DNA of 64,000 nt from Planctomycetota bacterium (GTDB lineage Bacteria; Planctomycetota; UBA1135; GCA-002686595), in assembly GCA_016795205.1 (NCBI GenBank), contig JAEUHZ010000082.1, positions 29,863-93,862 of the forward strand, read 5' to 3'. Under the pieces are notes generated by a model. The model saw only the letters and a list, made by a program, of their open reading frames with translations. It searched no databases and was not told the DNA's origin. Made by a program: the position numbers and the translations under genes. Of the stretch, positions 24,611-35,000 are shown in pieces; position 1 is the stretch's first letter; each line of letters starts with the position of its first letter.

Positions 24611-25351
24611 CCCTCGGCGCGGATCCGCGCGGACCCGCAGGAGCTGCCGAGGCGATCCTGGCCCGAACTCCACGCCGTCGAATCCTCCCCAGCGGGCCTC
24701 ACGCCGCAGCCCGACGGAGGCCAGGCATTCGTCCAGCTCCGCGGGCGCGTACATGCGGACTTCTTCGTACCAGGTCCGCACGACGGCCCCGCCACGCCAC
24801 AGCTCGACGTCCTTGCGCACGGCCTCACCGACGAGCCTGCGCCGCTCGACGAGCAGCGCTCCGCCCCGCTCGCGGCGGGACTCGGGGACCAGGTTCGCCC
24901 GGACGAACTCCGGGTTCATCACGTCGAGAAATCCGACGCCGCCGGGCACGAGCACGCGCGCGAGCCCCGCGAGCAGGGCGCGGTCGCCCTCGCCCCCGAA
25001 GTACCCGAACGAGGAGAACAGGCTCACGACCCCGTCGAAGGACGCGTCGCGGAACGGCAGGCGCCGCGCGTCGCCGCGCACGACGCGCGGCGCGACGCGC
25101 AAGCCTTCGGGCAGCGCCGCGAGCCGCGCCAGGAGGTCGGCGGACCAGTCGACGCCCGCCACCTCGAGGCCGAGCTCCTGGAAGGCGATCAGGTGCCGAC
25201 CCCACCCGCAGCACAGATCGAGCACACGCCCGGCGAGCCCGCGTTCCACGAGGAAGCGCGCCTCGCCGCGCGCGGCGGGCAGGTCGCGGTGCGGGTAGAG
25301 ATCGACGTACTCAGCCGCGAAGGCCTCCGACCACCAGGGGATCGCGCTCAT
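24608..25351 (-). CDS. Class I SAM-dependent methyltransferase
   Basis: The 247-residue protein begins MSAIPWWSEAFAAEYVDLY and has motif I VLDLCCGWGRHLIAF, an acidic residue in VAGVDWSADLL, and FRDASFDGVVSLFSSFGYF followed by LVPGGVGFLDVMNPEFV. The WW and SSFGYF elements are typical of the small Methyltransf_25 group of uncharacterised enzymes. The C-terminal part is beta-rich with a Trp-Tyr-Glu-Glu motif (TWYEEVRMYAPAEL). The substrate is unknown. It starts 12 nt after the lipoprotein stop, so the two are probably cotranscribed. Confidence 0.85.
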   Translation of the reverse strand: MSAIPWWSEAFAAEYVDLYPHRDLPAARGEARFLVERGLAGRVLDLCCGWGRHLIAFQELGLEVAGVDWSADLLARLAALPEGLRVAPRVVRGDARRLPFRDASFDGVVSLFSSFGYFGGEGDRALLAGLARVLVPGGVGFLDVMNPEFVRANLVPESRRERGGALLVERRRLVGEAVRKDVELWRGGAVVRTWYEEVRMYAPAELDECLASVGLRREARWGGFDGVEFGPGSPRQLLRVRADPRRG

Positions 25352-25363
25352 CGCCGCGCGCGT

Positions 25364-25873
25364 TCAGCGTCCCGGAGCGTCGTGCGCGGCCACGACGGCC
25401 CCGAGGGCGAGCTCGACCTCGAGGTCCCGCGCGCCCGTGCGCGAATGGACCCGCGTGCGCACCACGCCCGCTTCCTCGGTGGCAGGGTTGCCATCCGGAT
25501 CGAAGCGCGCGACGAGGTCCATGTTGGGCGGAATGTCGGCGGCCGCGTTGCCGGGCCGCCGGACTCGGACCACGTCCCGGGCGTCGAGCCTGAAGTAGAG
25601 ACGGCGGCCGTCGCGGTCCATGCGCCAAGCCGAATCGCCGAGGTCCCAGGAGCGGGCGAGCACCAGCTCGTCCTCGCCCGGCAAGGCCACGCCGACCGTC
25701 ACGGAGCCCGCAGCGAACAGGGCCGGATCGCCCAGGAGCGCGAGATCGCCCGCGAACACGATCGAGTCCGCGGGCAGGCCCGTCGTGGGACCCGGCGATC
25801 CGGGAGCCGCCCCCGGCGAGCAGGCCGCCGCGAGGAACGCGACCAGGGCGACACACGACGAGGGGGCACGCAT
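25364..25873 (-). CDS. Predicted lipoprotein, unknown function
   Basis: The 169-residue product has a lipoprotein signal with lipobox FLAAAC (Cys18) followed by a Pro/Gly-rich linker. The mature domain has beta-strand-like segments such as VTVGVALPGEDELVLARSWDLGD, and DLVARFDPDGNPATEEAGVVRTRV toward the end. The alternation and the DPDGNP turn faintly recall the C-terminal domain of cytochrome c biogenesis protein CcmI, but I would not assign it. A TAGACT hexamer lies 14 nt before the ATG. Its promoter region is shared with the divergent dgt gene (100 nt). Confidence 0.65.
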   Translation of the reverse strand: MRAPSSCVALVAFLAAACSPGAAPGSPGPTTGLPADSIVFAGDLALLGDPALFAAGSVTVGVALPGEDELVLARSWDLGDSAWRMDRDGRRLYFRLDARDVVRVRRPGNAAADIPPNMDLVARFDPDGNPATEEAGVVRTRVHSRTGARDLEVELALGAVVAAHDAPGR

Positions 25874-25887
25874 GGGGTCGGTCCTAG

Positions 25888-25893
25888 AGTCTA
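25888..25893 (-). promoter_or_regulatory. Possible -10 element TAGACT in the divergent lipoprotein/dgt intergenic region
   Basis: TAGACT on the minus strand lies 14 nt before the ATG at 25873. The overlapping plus-strand TAGAGT at 25885-25890 could serve dgt, 83 nt upstream of its ATG. Confidence 0.35.
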
Positions 25894-25973
25894 TCGGCGG
25901 GCGGCGTGGCGGGGATCGACGGCGGCTGGCCGTTCCTTCCGGGTCGCGCGGCGTCCATGATGTCGAGCGCTTC

Positions 25974-27161
25974 ATGGAACCCACAGGACCGCGGTTCGGG
26001 CTCGTCGATCGCCGGGCGAAGGAGGCGCGCGAGGCGCGCGACCTGGCGCCCTACGCCGAGCAGGCCGCCGCCTCGCGCGGCCGACGGCACCCCGAGGCCG
26101 AGGACGACTTCCGGACCTGCTTCGAGCGCGACCGCGATCGGATCGTCCACAGCACGGCCTTCCGGCGTCTCATGTACAAGACGCAGGTCTTCCTGAACCG
26201 CGAGGGCGACCACAACCGCACGCGACTCTCGCACAGCCTCGAGGTCGGTCAGGTCGCGAGGTCCCTGAGCGACGCGCTCGCGTTGAACGGAACGCTGGTC
26301 GAGGCGCTCGCACTGGCCCACGACATCGGACACCCGCCCTTCGGACATCGCGGCGAGGCAGCCCTGGACGAGCTCATGCGCGCGCACGGCGGCTTCCGCC
26401 ACAATGCCCAGGTGCTGCGGGTCGTCGACATCCTGGAGCGCCGTAGCCCTGAGTACCGGGGACTGAACCTGACGCGGGAGGTGCGGGAATCGCTGCTCAA
26501 GCACGAGAGCCGCGAGGACTGGCCGGCCGAGTTCGCGCCGCGCCCCCGCCACCCTTGCCTGGAAGCGCAGGTCGTCGACCTGGCGGACTCGACGGCCTAC
26601 GACATGCACGATCTCGAGGACGGGATCCTGGCGCGCATGTTCCCCATGGAGGCCGTGGCCGAGGGCTCCGAGCTGTGGCGTCGCGCCGCCGCCGAGGTCG
26701 AGGCGCGGCACCCGGGGTTCCTGAGCTCGAGCGCCGACGAGAAGCTGCGTGTCAAGCGCGTCGCGAACCAACTGCTCGGTGCGACGATCCGCGACCTGGC
26801 CGAGGCCACGCGCGCGCGGCTCGAGGAGGCCGGGCCGGGGAGCCCCGCCGAGGTCCGGGCGCACCCCCGTGGGCTCGTGGGGCACAGCGCCCAGATCGGC
26901 CCGCTCGTCGCGGAGCTCCAGGCCTTCCTGTGGGCACGCTTCTACCGCCACCCGCACCTGCTCGAGCTGTCCGAGTACGCGCGCACGGTGCTCTCACGGC
27001 TGTTCGACGCCTACCGCGAGGACCCGCGCCAGATGTCCCCCTGGTACCAGGCCTGGGCGGACGAGGTCGGGATCGAGCGCGCCGTGTGCGACTACCTGGC
27101 GGGGATGACGGACCGCTTCGCCGAAGCCGAGCACGCGCGGCTCGGCGGCCGGCCGGCGTGA
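25974..27161 (+). CDS. dgt: Deoxyguanosinetriphosphate triphosphohydrolase-like protein (HD superfamily)
   Basis: The 395-residue enzyme hydrolyses dNTPs to deoxynucleosides and triphosphate, helping control dNTP pools. The HD-domain metal ligands are visible: His in RTRLSHSLEVGQVAR, His-Asp in ALAHDIGHPPFGHRGE and a later Asp in DSTAYDMHDLEDG. The N-terminal FERDRDRIVHSTAFRRLMYKTQVF is the family hallmark. The C-terminal RQMSPWYQAWAD with an RxVCDYLAGMTDRFA helix also fits. The length matches the shorter bacterial dGTPase-like (type 2) group, which often prefers other dNTPs. The ATG chosen encodes MEPTGPRFG; in-frame codons upstream are antisense to the lipoprotein gene. Confidence 0.93.
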   Translation: MEPTGPRFGLVDRRAKEAREARDLAPYAEQAAASRGRRHPEAEDDFRTCFERDRDRIVHSTAFRRLMYKTQVFLNREGDHNRTRLSHSLEVGQVARSLSDALALNGTLVEALALAHDIGHPPFGHRGEAALDELMRAHGGFRHNAQVLRVVDILERRSPEYRGLNLTREVRESLLKHESREDWPAEFAPRPRHPCLEAQVVDLADSTAYDMHDLEDGILARMFPMEAVAEGSELWRRAAAEVEARHPGFLSSSADEKLRVKRVANQLLGATIRDLAEATRARLEEAGPGSPAEVRAHPRGLVGHSAQIGPLVAELQAFLWARFYRHPHLLELSEYARTVLSRLFDAYREDPRQMSPWYQAWADEVGIERAVCDYLAGMTDRFAEAEHARLGGRPA

Positions 27162-27220
27162 GCGGCGCGCGGTGGCCAGCCGCGCCGCGCGGCGCGCGCG
27201 GGACTGGCCCACAGACGCAC

Positions 27221-27251
27221 GCGGGGCCGACCCCAAAGGAGCCGGCCCCGC
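27221..27251. terminator. Bidirectional terminator-like hairpin between convergent genes
   Basis: GCGGGGCCG (27221-27229) and CGGCCCCGC (27243-27251) form a perfect 9-bp stem with a 13-nt loop. It lies between the ends of dgt (27161) and the convergent propeller gene (27294). No T-run is present. Confidence 0.5.
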
Positions 27252-27293
27252 GCTGCGCGATGCGAGGTCGCCGGACGAGCCGGCGCCCGGGAA

Positions 27294-28610
27294 TCACGCG
27301 CCCCAGGTGATCTCGACGCCGTTCGTCAGGTTGAAGGTCTCGGGCGCGCAGAACGCCGCGGCGTTGCGGTACCAAACCTGATAGGTGCGCACGCCGGGTG
27401 CGGAGATCAGGCCGCGGACCGACACGCTGGGGTCGCCGCCACCCGGGTACAGCGAGGCGCCGCCCGCGTTGGCCTTCGTTCCGAGACGGATGATCGAGCC
27501 GCCGGCGCAGCGCAGGCCGTCACCGAAGACGGAGCCGAGGCCGCCGTTCAGCTGGGTCGTGCCCTGGAAGTAGAGCGCCGAGCTGTTCGGCATGCCGGAT
27601 CCGGACAGGACCACCGTGTCGCTCGTGATGCTGGGCGTTCCCGAGGCCAGCAGCTTGCCGCCGCTGCCCAACGAGTTCAGGCAGCCCTCGTTGTTGCCCG
27701 GGACGCTGTCGTTCGCGCAGGGGCACGCCGTGCCGCTGCCGTCGCCGTAGCAGTACGTCACGATCGGCGCCGGGCCGGCCCCGGCGAAGCGCGTCAGGAA
27801 GCGACCGCCCGTGTTGGCCAGGACCGTCGTCGCGATCCCCGTGCCGGGGTCGAGGACTTTGAAGCCCTGGCCGTCGGAGAAGAGGATGTTGCCGTTGCCC
27901 AGCTCCAGCACGCCGCGGTTGCCGTTGCCGACCGGCCAGTAGTTGATCTGTGCGCCAGTCGGGTCGTACTCGAAGATGCCGATCGGCGCGCTGAAACCCG
28001 CGGCGAGCACGTTGCCGTTCGCGCGCACGGTGACCTGCTCGGGGAAGTCGATGCCGCTGACGCCATCCGAGTTGTGGAACGCGCCGAGGAAGGCGCCGGT
28101 CAGGTCGTGGCGATCGAGGTCGTCACCGAGGATGTTCGCGACGAGCACGTCCCCCTGGAAGTTCACGACGTCGAATGGGTCGCCCGCGGCGAAGAAGCCC
28201 AGGTTCACGCCAGCCGTGCTGAACCGGATGACCGCGTCGTTCGGCGCGCCGCCGGCCGTGCCGCTGTTCGAGACCCAGACCTCGTTGCCGACGAGTTCCA
28301 GGCCGCGAATGTTGTCCATGCCGCCGACGACGTCGCCCAGGTGGGTCGTGCCATCGAGGGTGAAGCGCATGAGCTTGTCGGCGACCTGATCCGAGACCCA
28401 GATCTCGTTGCCGACCACGATCGCCTCGATCGGGGTCGAGGCGCTGGCCACGGCCAAGTTGATGTAGCCGGGCGTGACGACGCTGCCGTCGAAGGCGCTG
28501 AACAGGATGACGGTGTCGGTCGTGGATTCGACACCCAGGATGTACTGGGCCGAGGCCAGGGGGCTGGCGGCGGCCAGCGCGAGCAAGGAGAGCGAGGATT
28601 GGAGCTTCAT
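27294..28610 (-). CDS. Secreted NHL/YncE-like propeller protein with cysteine-rich C-terminal module
   Basis: The 438-residue protein has a signal peptide (MKLQSSLSLLALAAASPLASAQ, cleaved near residue 22). About six repeats follow with IEAIVVGNEIWVSDQVADKLM, LELVGNEVWVSNSG and similar 40-45-residue units, as in YncE/SMP-30-type propellers. From about residue 285 comes the shared module: YCYGDGSGTACPCAN, GCLNSL, FGDGLRCAGG, RTYQVWYRNAA and FCAPETFNLTNGVEITWGA. The ATG is the first in-frame start before the signal; no SD is visible. A TACTCT hexamer lies 77 nt upstream. It converges with dgt. Confidence 0.82.
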   Translation of the reverse strand: MKLQSSLSLLALAAASPLASAQYILGVESTTDTVILFSAFDGSVVTPGYINLAVASASTPIEAIVVGNEIWVSDQVADKLMRFTLDGTTHLGDVVGGMDNIRGLELVGNEVWVSNSGTAGGAPNDAVIRFSTAGVNLGFFAAGDPFDVVNFQGDVLVANILGDDLDRHDLTGAFLGAFHNSDGVSGIDFPEQVTVRANGNVLAAGFSAPIGIFEYDPTGAQINYWPVGNGNRGVLELGNGNILFSDGQGFKVLDPGTGIATTVLANTGGRFLTRFAGAGPAPIVTYCYGDGSGTACPCANDSVPGNNEGCLNSLGSGGKLLASGTPSITSDTVVLSGSGMPNSSALYFQGTTQLNGGLGSVFGDGLRCAGGSIIRLGTKANAGGASLYPGGGDPSVSVRGLISAPGVRTYQVWYRNAAAFCAPETFNLTNGVEITWGA

Positions 28611-28687
28611 CACGGTGAGGGGGAGAGGAACGAAGGGCTCGGCTCGTGGTCGACGCGACCACGACCGAGGGGGTCCGAGTCTCCGAA

Positions 28688-28693
28688 GAGTAA
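28688..28693 (-). promoter_or_regulatory. Possible -10 element TACTCT
   Basis: TACTCT on the minus strand, 77 nt before the ATG at 28610, matches the hexamers before the genes at 5739 and 6824. The distance implies an untranslated leader if it is used. Confidence 0.25.
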
Positions 28694-28842
28694 GCGCAGG
28701 CCCGACCTCCGGGGACGGCAGGCTCCCGGATTCTGGCCCCGAGGGGGCCCGCTGGCCGGGGGGGGAACCCGCCGGTCGAGGCCATGAGCTCAGCCCCTCT
28801 CGACCCGGTGCGGGGGCGCTTCGCCCGGCCACCGGCGTGGCC

Positions 28843-28986
28843 TCAGTGCGCCTGGAGCCAAACGATCCAGAACAGGAGCAGCAGGCCCAGCACCGTGATC
28901 GCGAGCCGCACCGGGAGCGACAGCTTCGTGGGCTGGGCCTCCTTCAAGCCGGCGTAGAGCGGCTCGATCTCGTCGCGCTTCTCCAT
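28843..28986 (-). CDS. Small single-pass membrane protein
   Basis: The 47-residue frame encodes an N-terminal polar half (MEKRDEIEPLYAGLKEAQ) and a C-terminal transmembrane helix of about 20 residues (LAITVLGLLLLFWIVWL) ending in QAH. The composition is that of a genuine small membrane protein, with the short positively charged segment KLSLPVR just before the helix. No family is recognised. It follows the ABC permease by 155 nt on the same strand, so it could be the last gene of that unit. Confidence 0.55.
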   Translation of the reverse strand: MEKRDEIEPLYAGLKEAQPTKLSLPVRLAITVLGLLLLFWIVWLQAH

Positions 28987-29141
28987 GGCCGAGCGAGGAT
29001 CGCCTACTCGGCGCCGGGCCGCAAGCGCACGGGCGCGACTCCGCATGGGATGCCGCACCACCGCCGCGGGGAACCCGCGGGCGGAGCCGCGGCAGCGTGA
29101 GGCTCCGGACGAAGCCGCGCTCGCCGGTCGCCAGAGTTCCA

Positions 29142-30404
29142 TCAGCGGATACGCTCGAAGCGGTGACGCCACCGGTGCCACGCCACGCCGCCCGTGACGG
29201 CCGCGATCGAGAGCAGCACGGCGACCTCGAGCGCGATCCCGCCGAGGTCCTTCCCGTACCACAGCACACCCTGGTAGCCGTCCATGGCCCAGGCGTTCAA
29301 CGTGAAGTGACCGATCGTGCGGAACCACGCGGGCACGACGGCCAGCGGGAACCAACTGCCGCCCAAGGCGCTCATGGTCAGGATGAGGAGCGTCGAGAGG
29401 CCCTCGAGCTGCTTGCGGGTCCGGCACGAGACCGCGAGCAGCAGGCCGAAGCCCGCGGCCGCGGCGGCCGTCGCGCCCGAATGGACCAGGAGCGCGCCGG
29501 GCGCGCGCAGCACGGGCACGTCGAAGACGAGCCCTCCGTAGGCGAAGAGCACCACGAGCTGGGCCAAGCCCACGGACATCGTGAACAGCGCCTTGCCGAG
29601 CAGGATGCTCGCGCCGGCATGGGGCGTGAGCTGCACGCGCTGGAGCGTCCCCGACTGAGCCTCCTCGAGGATCGTGCCGCCGCAGGCCGTCAGGCCGAAC
29701 AGCAGCATCATCACGGCGATCCCTGCGATCGCGTGCGCGCCGGCCGCGGCCTTGCGGCCGGCGTTCACACCGCCGGCCACGTCCTCGACGTGGAGTCCGA
29801 GCGCCGACGCGCCGTCCTTCGAGAAATCGAACGGGTTCGAGGTCTCGCCCCCGCCGTCCGCGGGCTGCTTCGAGCCGTCGAACATGGACTCCGCGGCGGC
29901 CCGCATCCCGGCCGGGAAGCCCATGGCCTCCATCCCGCGCCGCATGAGCTCCTTGGCGACGCCTGGGCCCGCGGAACGCATCAGCACCGGCACGAGGCTG
30001 CCCGTGAGGATCTGCAGCTCGATCTCCTTGGCCGGGTCGCGGTAGAGCACGATCCGCGGCTTCCGACCGGCACGCACGTCCTCGCCGAACCCGGCCGGCA
30101 CGAGGATCGCCGCTGGCTCGGCGCCGCGCTGCACGCGCGCGCGCACCTCGGTCCGCACCTGCAGCGTGAGCGCCGCGGAGCGGGCCAGATCGGCCTGGAG
30201 CGCCTGGGATTCCGCGCTGCCGTCCAGGTCCTCGAAGGCGACCTCGACGCGCTGCGCACGGCCGCCGCCCGCCATGCTCGACAGCGCGGCGCCGAAGATC
30301 GTGGCCAGCACGAGCGGCAGCGCGAAGGACATCCCCAGCGCCGCCCGGTCGCGCAGGAACAGCCGCAGGTCCTTGGCGGTCACGACGAGCGCGAGCCGGA
30401 TCAC
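29142..30404 (-). CDS. ABC-2 type transporter permease
   Basis: The 420-residue membrane protein follows the YhgE/NatB-like ABC-2 layout. It has one N-terminal helix (about 24-44), a large extracytoplasmic loop of ~180 residues (about 50-235) containing [12 protein letters not shown] and [14 protein letters not shown], then five helices in the C-terminal half ([17 protein letters not shown] onward). [18 protein letters not shown] is the conserved coupling region. It starts with GTG, overlapping the ATPase stop as GTGA. With the ATPase it forms an exporter, perhaps for sodium, drugs or lipids; the cargo cannot be deduced. Confidence 0.9.
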   Translation of the reverse strand: MIRLALVVTAKDLRLFLRDRAALGMSFALPLVLATIFGAALSSMAGGGRAQRVEVAFEDLDGSAESQALQADLARSAALTLQVRTEVRARVQRGAEPAAILVPAGFGEDVRAGRKPRIVLYRDPAKEIELQILTGSLVPVLMRSAGPGVAKELMRRGMEAMGFPAGMRAAAESMFDGSKQPADGGGETSNPFDFSKDGASALGLHVEDVAGGVNAGRKAAAGAHAIAGIAVMMLLFGLTACGGTILEEAQSGTLQRVQLTPHAGASILLGKALFTMSVGLAQLVVLFAYGGLVFDVPVLRAPGALLVHSGATAAAAAGFGLLLAVSCRTRKQLEGLSTLLILTMSALGGSWFPLAVVPAWFRTIGHFTLNAWAMDGYQGVLWYGKDLGGIALEVAVLLSIAAVTGGVAWHRWRHRFERIR

Positions 30405-31270
30405 GCGCCGTCCTCGTCACGCAGCGCGCGGCCCGTCAGCGTCAGGAACACGTCCTCGAGGCCGGGCAGGTCCTCCTCGACTCGCACCTCGATGCCCGCG
30501 GCGCGCAAGACGCCGAGGGCTTCGCCGACGCGCGCGCCAGCGTCGAGGCGCGCGCCCCGCCCGCTGACCCCGGACGCGCGCCGGCGCAGCTCGTCCAGCG
30601 TGCCCTCGGCGATCACCCGGCCGTGGTCGAGGATCACGATCCGGTCGCACAGGCGCTCGACCTCCCCGAGCAGGTGCGTCGTGTAGACGATCGTGGCGCC
30701 GCGCGCGCGCAGGCGATCGACGAGCGCGAACACGTGGTGGCGCGACTGCGGATCGATGCCGACGGTCGGCTCGTCGAGGAACACCAGATCCGGCTCGTGG
30801 AGCAGCGCCGCGACCAGGTTCAGTCGCCGCTGCATGCCGCCCGAGTAGACCGCGACGCGATCCCCGGCGCGGTCCGCGAGCCCGGCGTCGCCCAGGGCCG
30901 CCGCCACCCGCTCCGCGAGCCGGGCGCCGGAGAGTCCGTGCAGGCGCCCGAAGAACTCCAGGTTCTCCGCCCCGGTGAGCCCTTCGTAGAGCGCGATCTC
31001 CTGCGGGACCACGCCGATCCGCGCGCGCAGGCGCGCCGCGTCGCGCCCGGGATCGAGCCCCAGGACCTCGACGCGCCCTGAGGTCGGCGCGGCGAGCGTA
31101 GACAGGATCCGGATCGTCGTCGTCTTGCCGGCGCCGTTCGGCCCGAGCAGGCCCAGGCACTCCCCGCGCCGCACCGCCAGGGACAGCCCGTCGACCGCGC
31201 GCGCTGCGCCGTAGGCCTTCACGAGCCCCTCGACGCGGACGGCGAGCGGGCGGTCCTCGGGGCTCGACAT
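30401..31270 (-). CDS. ABC transporter ATP-binding protein
   Basis: The 289-residue ATPase has Walker A GPNGAGKTTT (about 44-53), Q-loop VVPQEIALYEGLTG, signature YSGGMQRRLNL, Walker B LVFLDEPTVGID and H-loop IVYTTHLLGEVE. This is the drug/sodium-exporter (NatA, CcmA-like) subclass. The C-terminal 60 residues resemble the regulatory tail of such ATPases. The ATG encodes MSSPEDRPLAV. It is the first gene of the exporter operon and divergent from rnc, with 57 nt between starts. Confidence 0.93.
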   Translation of the reverse strand: MSSPEDRPLAVRVEGLVKAYGAARAVDGLSLAVRRGECLGLLGPNGAGKTTTIRILSTLAAPTSGRVEVLGLDPGRDAARLRARIGVVPQEIALYEGLTGAENLEFFGRLHGLSGARLAERVAAALGDAGLADRAGDRVAVYSGGMQRRLNLVAALLHEPDLVFLDEPTVGIDPQSRHHVFALVDRLRARGATIVYTTHLLGEVERLCDRIVILDHGRVIAEGTLDELRRRASGVSGRGARLDAGARVGEALGVLRAAGIEVRVEEDLPGLEDVFLTLTGRALRDEDGA

Positions 31271-31276
31271 GGGACC

Positions 31277-31282
31277 TATACT
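31277..31282 (+). promoter_or_regulatory. Possible -10 element TATACT for rnc-mfd
   Basis: TATACT lies 45 nt before the rnc ATG at 31328 and directly abuts an alternative GTG start at 31283. It is the best -10 match on the plus strand and argues against the GTG start. Confidence 0.4.
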
Positions 31283-31327
31283 GTGCCGCTCGGCCGCGGG
31301 ATCCTTCGCGGAATCCTCGACCAGCCC

Positions 31328-32002
31328 ATGCCGGCCGTCCCTCACGCGTTCCGCGACCAGAGCCTGTTCGAGCTGGCGCTGACCCACAGCTCCGCCGGTC
31401 GCGCGCGCGACAACGAGCGGCTCGAGTTCCTGGGTGACGCGGTCCTCGACCTGGTGGTCGCCGAGGAGCTCTACCGCGCGTCTGGCATCGCGCTCGCCGA
31501 AGGCGAGATGACCGAGCGGAAGGCCGCGATCGTCTCGCGCAGGACGCTGGCGGATGCCGCCTCGCGCCTGGGGCTCGACGAGCTGGTGCAGGTGGGTCCG
31601 GGCCTGCGCGAGCGCGCGCTGCCGCGCTCGGTCCTGGCCAACGTCTACGAGGGCGTCCTGGGGGCCGTGTACCTCGACGCCGGGCTCGAGGCCGCCCGCG
31701 CCTTCGTCCGCGCGACGTTGGGGTCCGCTCTGGCCGATGCGGGCGGGCCGGCGCGCGGGCGCAATCCCAAGCAGGACCTCCAGCAGTTGTGCCAGCGCGA
31801 GCTGGGCGGCCTCCCGGCGTACGTCCTGCTCGACGAGCGGGGCGCGGCTCACGCTCGCGCCTTCCGCGTCGCGGTCGAGGTCGGCGGGCGGCGCTTCCCG
31901 GGCGCCTGGGGCCGCACGCGCAAGGAGGCCGAGACCTGGGCGGCGCGCGAGGCGCTGCTCGTCCTGGAGGCCAGCGCGCCGGCCGGATCGGAGCCGGCGT
32001 GA
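31328..32002 (+). CDS. rnc: Ribonuclease III
   Basis: RNase III cleaves double-stranded RNA in rRNA maturation and mRNA turnover. The 224-residue protein has the family signature NERLEFLGDAVL (29-40), the second metal-binding cluster in VYEGVLGAVYLDAG (about 106-118), and a C-terminal dsRNA-binding domain (about 152-222, starting NPKQDLQQLCQ). The ATG at 31328 is preferred because a GTG at 31283 would abut a likely -10 box. The stop overlaps the mfd start as GTGA, so the two genes are probably translationally coupled. Confidence 0.95.
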   Translation: MPAVPHAFRDQSLFELALTHSSAGRARDNERLEFLGDAVLDLVVAEELYRASGIALAEGEMTERKAAIVSRRTLADAASRLGLDELVQVGPGLRERALPRSVLANVYEGVLGAVYLDAGLEAARAFVRATLGSALADAGGPARGRNPKQDLQQLCQRELGGLPAYVLLDERGAAHARAFRVAVEVGGRRFPGAWGRTRKEAETWAAREALLVLEASAPAGSEPA

Positions 32003-35000
32003 GCACCGCGACGGGGACGATGGCGCCGCGCGAGCAGCGTGCGGCGGTGGTGCTGGACCCGACCGGCTTCGAGCTTCCCGAGCTCGAGCGGCTGGCGCGT
32101 GCGTTGGAGCGCGACCGGCACGTCCTGGCCGGGAACCTGTGGGGCTCCTCGCAGGCCTTGGTCCTCGCCTGGCTCGCGTCGCGCGCACAGGGTCCGTGGG
32201 TCGTCACGACCGCGGGCGAGGCCGAGGCCCAAGGCTTCGCCGACGACCTGGCCGCCTTCGGCGCCGAGCCGGCCTGGCTGCCGGCGCGCGAGGGCGTCGG
32301 CACGGCGCTGCGCACCGGTGAGGCCGACCTCACGGGCCTGCGCGCGCGGCTGCAGGTCGCGCAACGCTTGGCCGGGCCGCCCGAGGCGCGCCCGCGGCTG
32401 CTCGTCGCCTCGCTCGTTTCCATGCTGCAGCCCGTGCAGGGCCGCGCGGAGCTGGAGCGCGAGTGGCTCGCCCTGCAGGTCGGCGGACGGCTCGACGCCG
32501 AGGGGCTGCTCGAGCGGCTCGTCGCGAGCGGCTACCAGCGCACCCCGCTGGCGGAACGTCCGGGCGAGGTCTCGCTGCGCGGGGAGATCCTCGACCTGTA
32601 CCCGTTCGCCAGCGAGCTGCCGCTGCGCGTGGAGCTGTTCGGCGAGGAGATCGAGTCGTTGCGCACGTTCGACCCCGTCGACCAGCGCAGCGTCGAGAAG
32701 CACGAGCGCGTCCAGGTGAGCCTGGCGTCCGACGCGGGCGGCATCGAGGACGGACGCGGCGAGCTGCCGGCCAGCCTGATGGGCGCGACGGCGGTGTTCG
32801 TGCGGGTCGAGCCGCTGCGCCTCGAGGATCGAGCCGGGGGCCTGCGCATCCAGTCGGCGGGCCACGCGCGTGCCCTGCTCGAGCTGGAGGCGCTGGCGCG
32901 CGAGCGGCGCAGGTTGGACCTGCAGAGCCTGCCGGGCGGCCTGCCGGTCGACACGCGCTCCGTGCAGGCCCTGGGGCTCGGGATGCGCGAGGCTCCAGAG
33001 GCCCTGCGCGCGGCCGCCGCCGACGGGACGCGCGTGGTCGTCCTGTGCCAGACGCCGGCCGAGGAGGCGCGCTTCGCCGCGATCCTCGCGGAGGGCGGCG
33101 CCGCGCCGGGCGTCGAGACGCGCGTCGGCTCACTGGCTCGCGGCTTTCGCCTGCCCGCGGCGCGACTCGTCGTGGTCAATCACCGCGAGCTGCTGGGCAT
33201 CGTCGGCCGGCGCACGCCCGCCAGGGCCCGCGAGCCGCACAAGGTCCGCGCGCTGCAGTCGTTCTTCGAGTTGAAGGTCGGCGACCTCGTGGTCCACGCC
33301 GTGCACGGTCTGGCGCGCTTCGCCGGGCTGAAGCGCATGGAGCGCTCGGGCGGCGAGGAGGAGCACCTGCACCTGCTGTTCGCCGACGAGGTCTCGCTGT
33401 TCGTGCCGGCGGCGCGCATCGACCTCGTGCAGCGCTACATCGGTACGGGCTCGGGATCGCCGCCACTCGACCGCATCGGCTCCAGCTCGTTCCGCAAGCG
33501 CAAGGAGAAGGTCGAGCGCGCGATCCGCGACCTCGCGACCGAGCTGCTCGAGGTCCAGGCGCGCCGGGCGCTCCGCGCGCGGGCACCGTGGGCCGGCGCT
33601 GCCGGGCTCCTGGCGCAGATGATCGAGTCCTTCCCCTGGACGGAGACCGCCGACCAGGTGGCCGCCGACGCCGAGATCGCCGCGGATCTCGCCGCCGAGC
33701 GGCCCATGGACCGCCTGCTGTGCGGCGACGTGGGCTTCGGCAAGACGGAGCTGGCGATCCGCGCCGCGTTCCGCGTGGCCTGCGGCGGCGGCCAGGTGGC
33801 CGTGCTGGTGCCGACGACCGTGCTCGCGTCGCAGCACGAGGCCACCTTCCGGGAGCGCCTGGCGGACTTCCCGGTCGAGGTCGCCTCGCTGTCGCGCCAC
33901 GTCGCGGGCAAGGAGGAGCGCTCGATCCTGGAGCGGGTGGCGAAGGGCGAGGTCGACATCCTGATCGGAACGCACCGCATCCTCTCGAAGGACGTGGTCT
34001 TCGCGCGGCTGGGCCTGGTGATCGTCGACGAGGAGCAGCGCTTCGGCGTGACCCACAAGGAGCACTTCAAGAAGCTGCGGGCGACGATCGACCTGCTGAC
34101 GCTCTCGGCCACGCCGATCCCGCGCACGCTGCACATGTCGCTCTCGGGCCTGCGGGACATCTCGGCCCTGACGATCCCGCCCGAGGGCCGCCAGGAGATC
34201 GAGACGGTGCTGGGCTTCTGCGAGGACGACGGCCTGATCCGCGAGGCGCTGCTGCGCGAGAAGAACCGCGGGGGGCAAGTGTTCTTCCTGCACAATCGTG
34301 TGCACTCGATCGAGGCCCTGGCGCTCCGGATCCAGCGCCTGGTCCCGGAGTGCTCGTACGCGATCGGGCACGGGCAGATGCCGGCGCGCGAGCTCAAGCG
34401 GGTCATGGAGGCGTTCATCTCGGGCGCGGTCGACGTGCTCGTCTCGACCACGATCGTCGAGAGCGGCATCGACATCCCGGCCGCGGGCACGATCGTCATC
34501 GACCACGCGGACGAGTTCGGGCTCGCCGAGCTGCACCAATTGCGCGGACGGGTCGGACGTGGCACGGCCAAGTCGCACTGCTACCTGCTCGTCGAGCAAT
34601 GGAAACCACTGCGCGACGAGGCCAAGGAGCGGCTCAAGGCGCTCGAGGAGCTGACCCGCTTGGGTGCCGGGTTCCAGATCAGCATGAAGGACCTGGAGAT
34701 CCGTGGCGCGGGCAACTTGCTCGGCCCGGAACAGTCCGGGCACATCGCGGCGGTCGGCTACGACATGTACTGCCGGCTGCTGCACCAGACGACGGAGAAG
34801 CTGCGCGCGGGCGGCGAGGTCGACGTCGACAGCGTCGTTGCCGCGCAGGAGGCGCAGGGCGCCGAGCTCGAGCTCGGCATCTCCGCCTACCTGCCCGACG
34901 ACTGGATCGCCGACGCGCGCGCGCGGGTCGAGGTGCTGCGGCAGCTCAGCGCGATCCACGACGACGACGAGATGCGACGCGCTGTCGAGGGACTCAAAGA

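Noticed and set aside
31283..31327. GTG start for RNase III at 31283
   Set aside because: It abuts a TATACT promoter-like hexamer, and the extra residues LGRGILRGILDQP are not part of RNase III. The ATG at 31328 is preferred.
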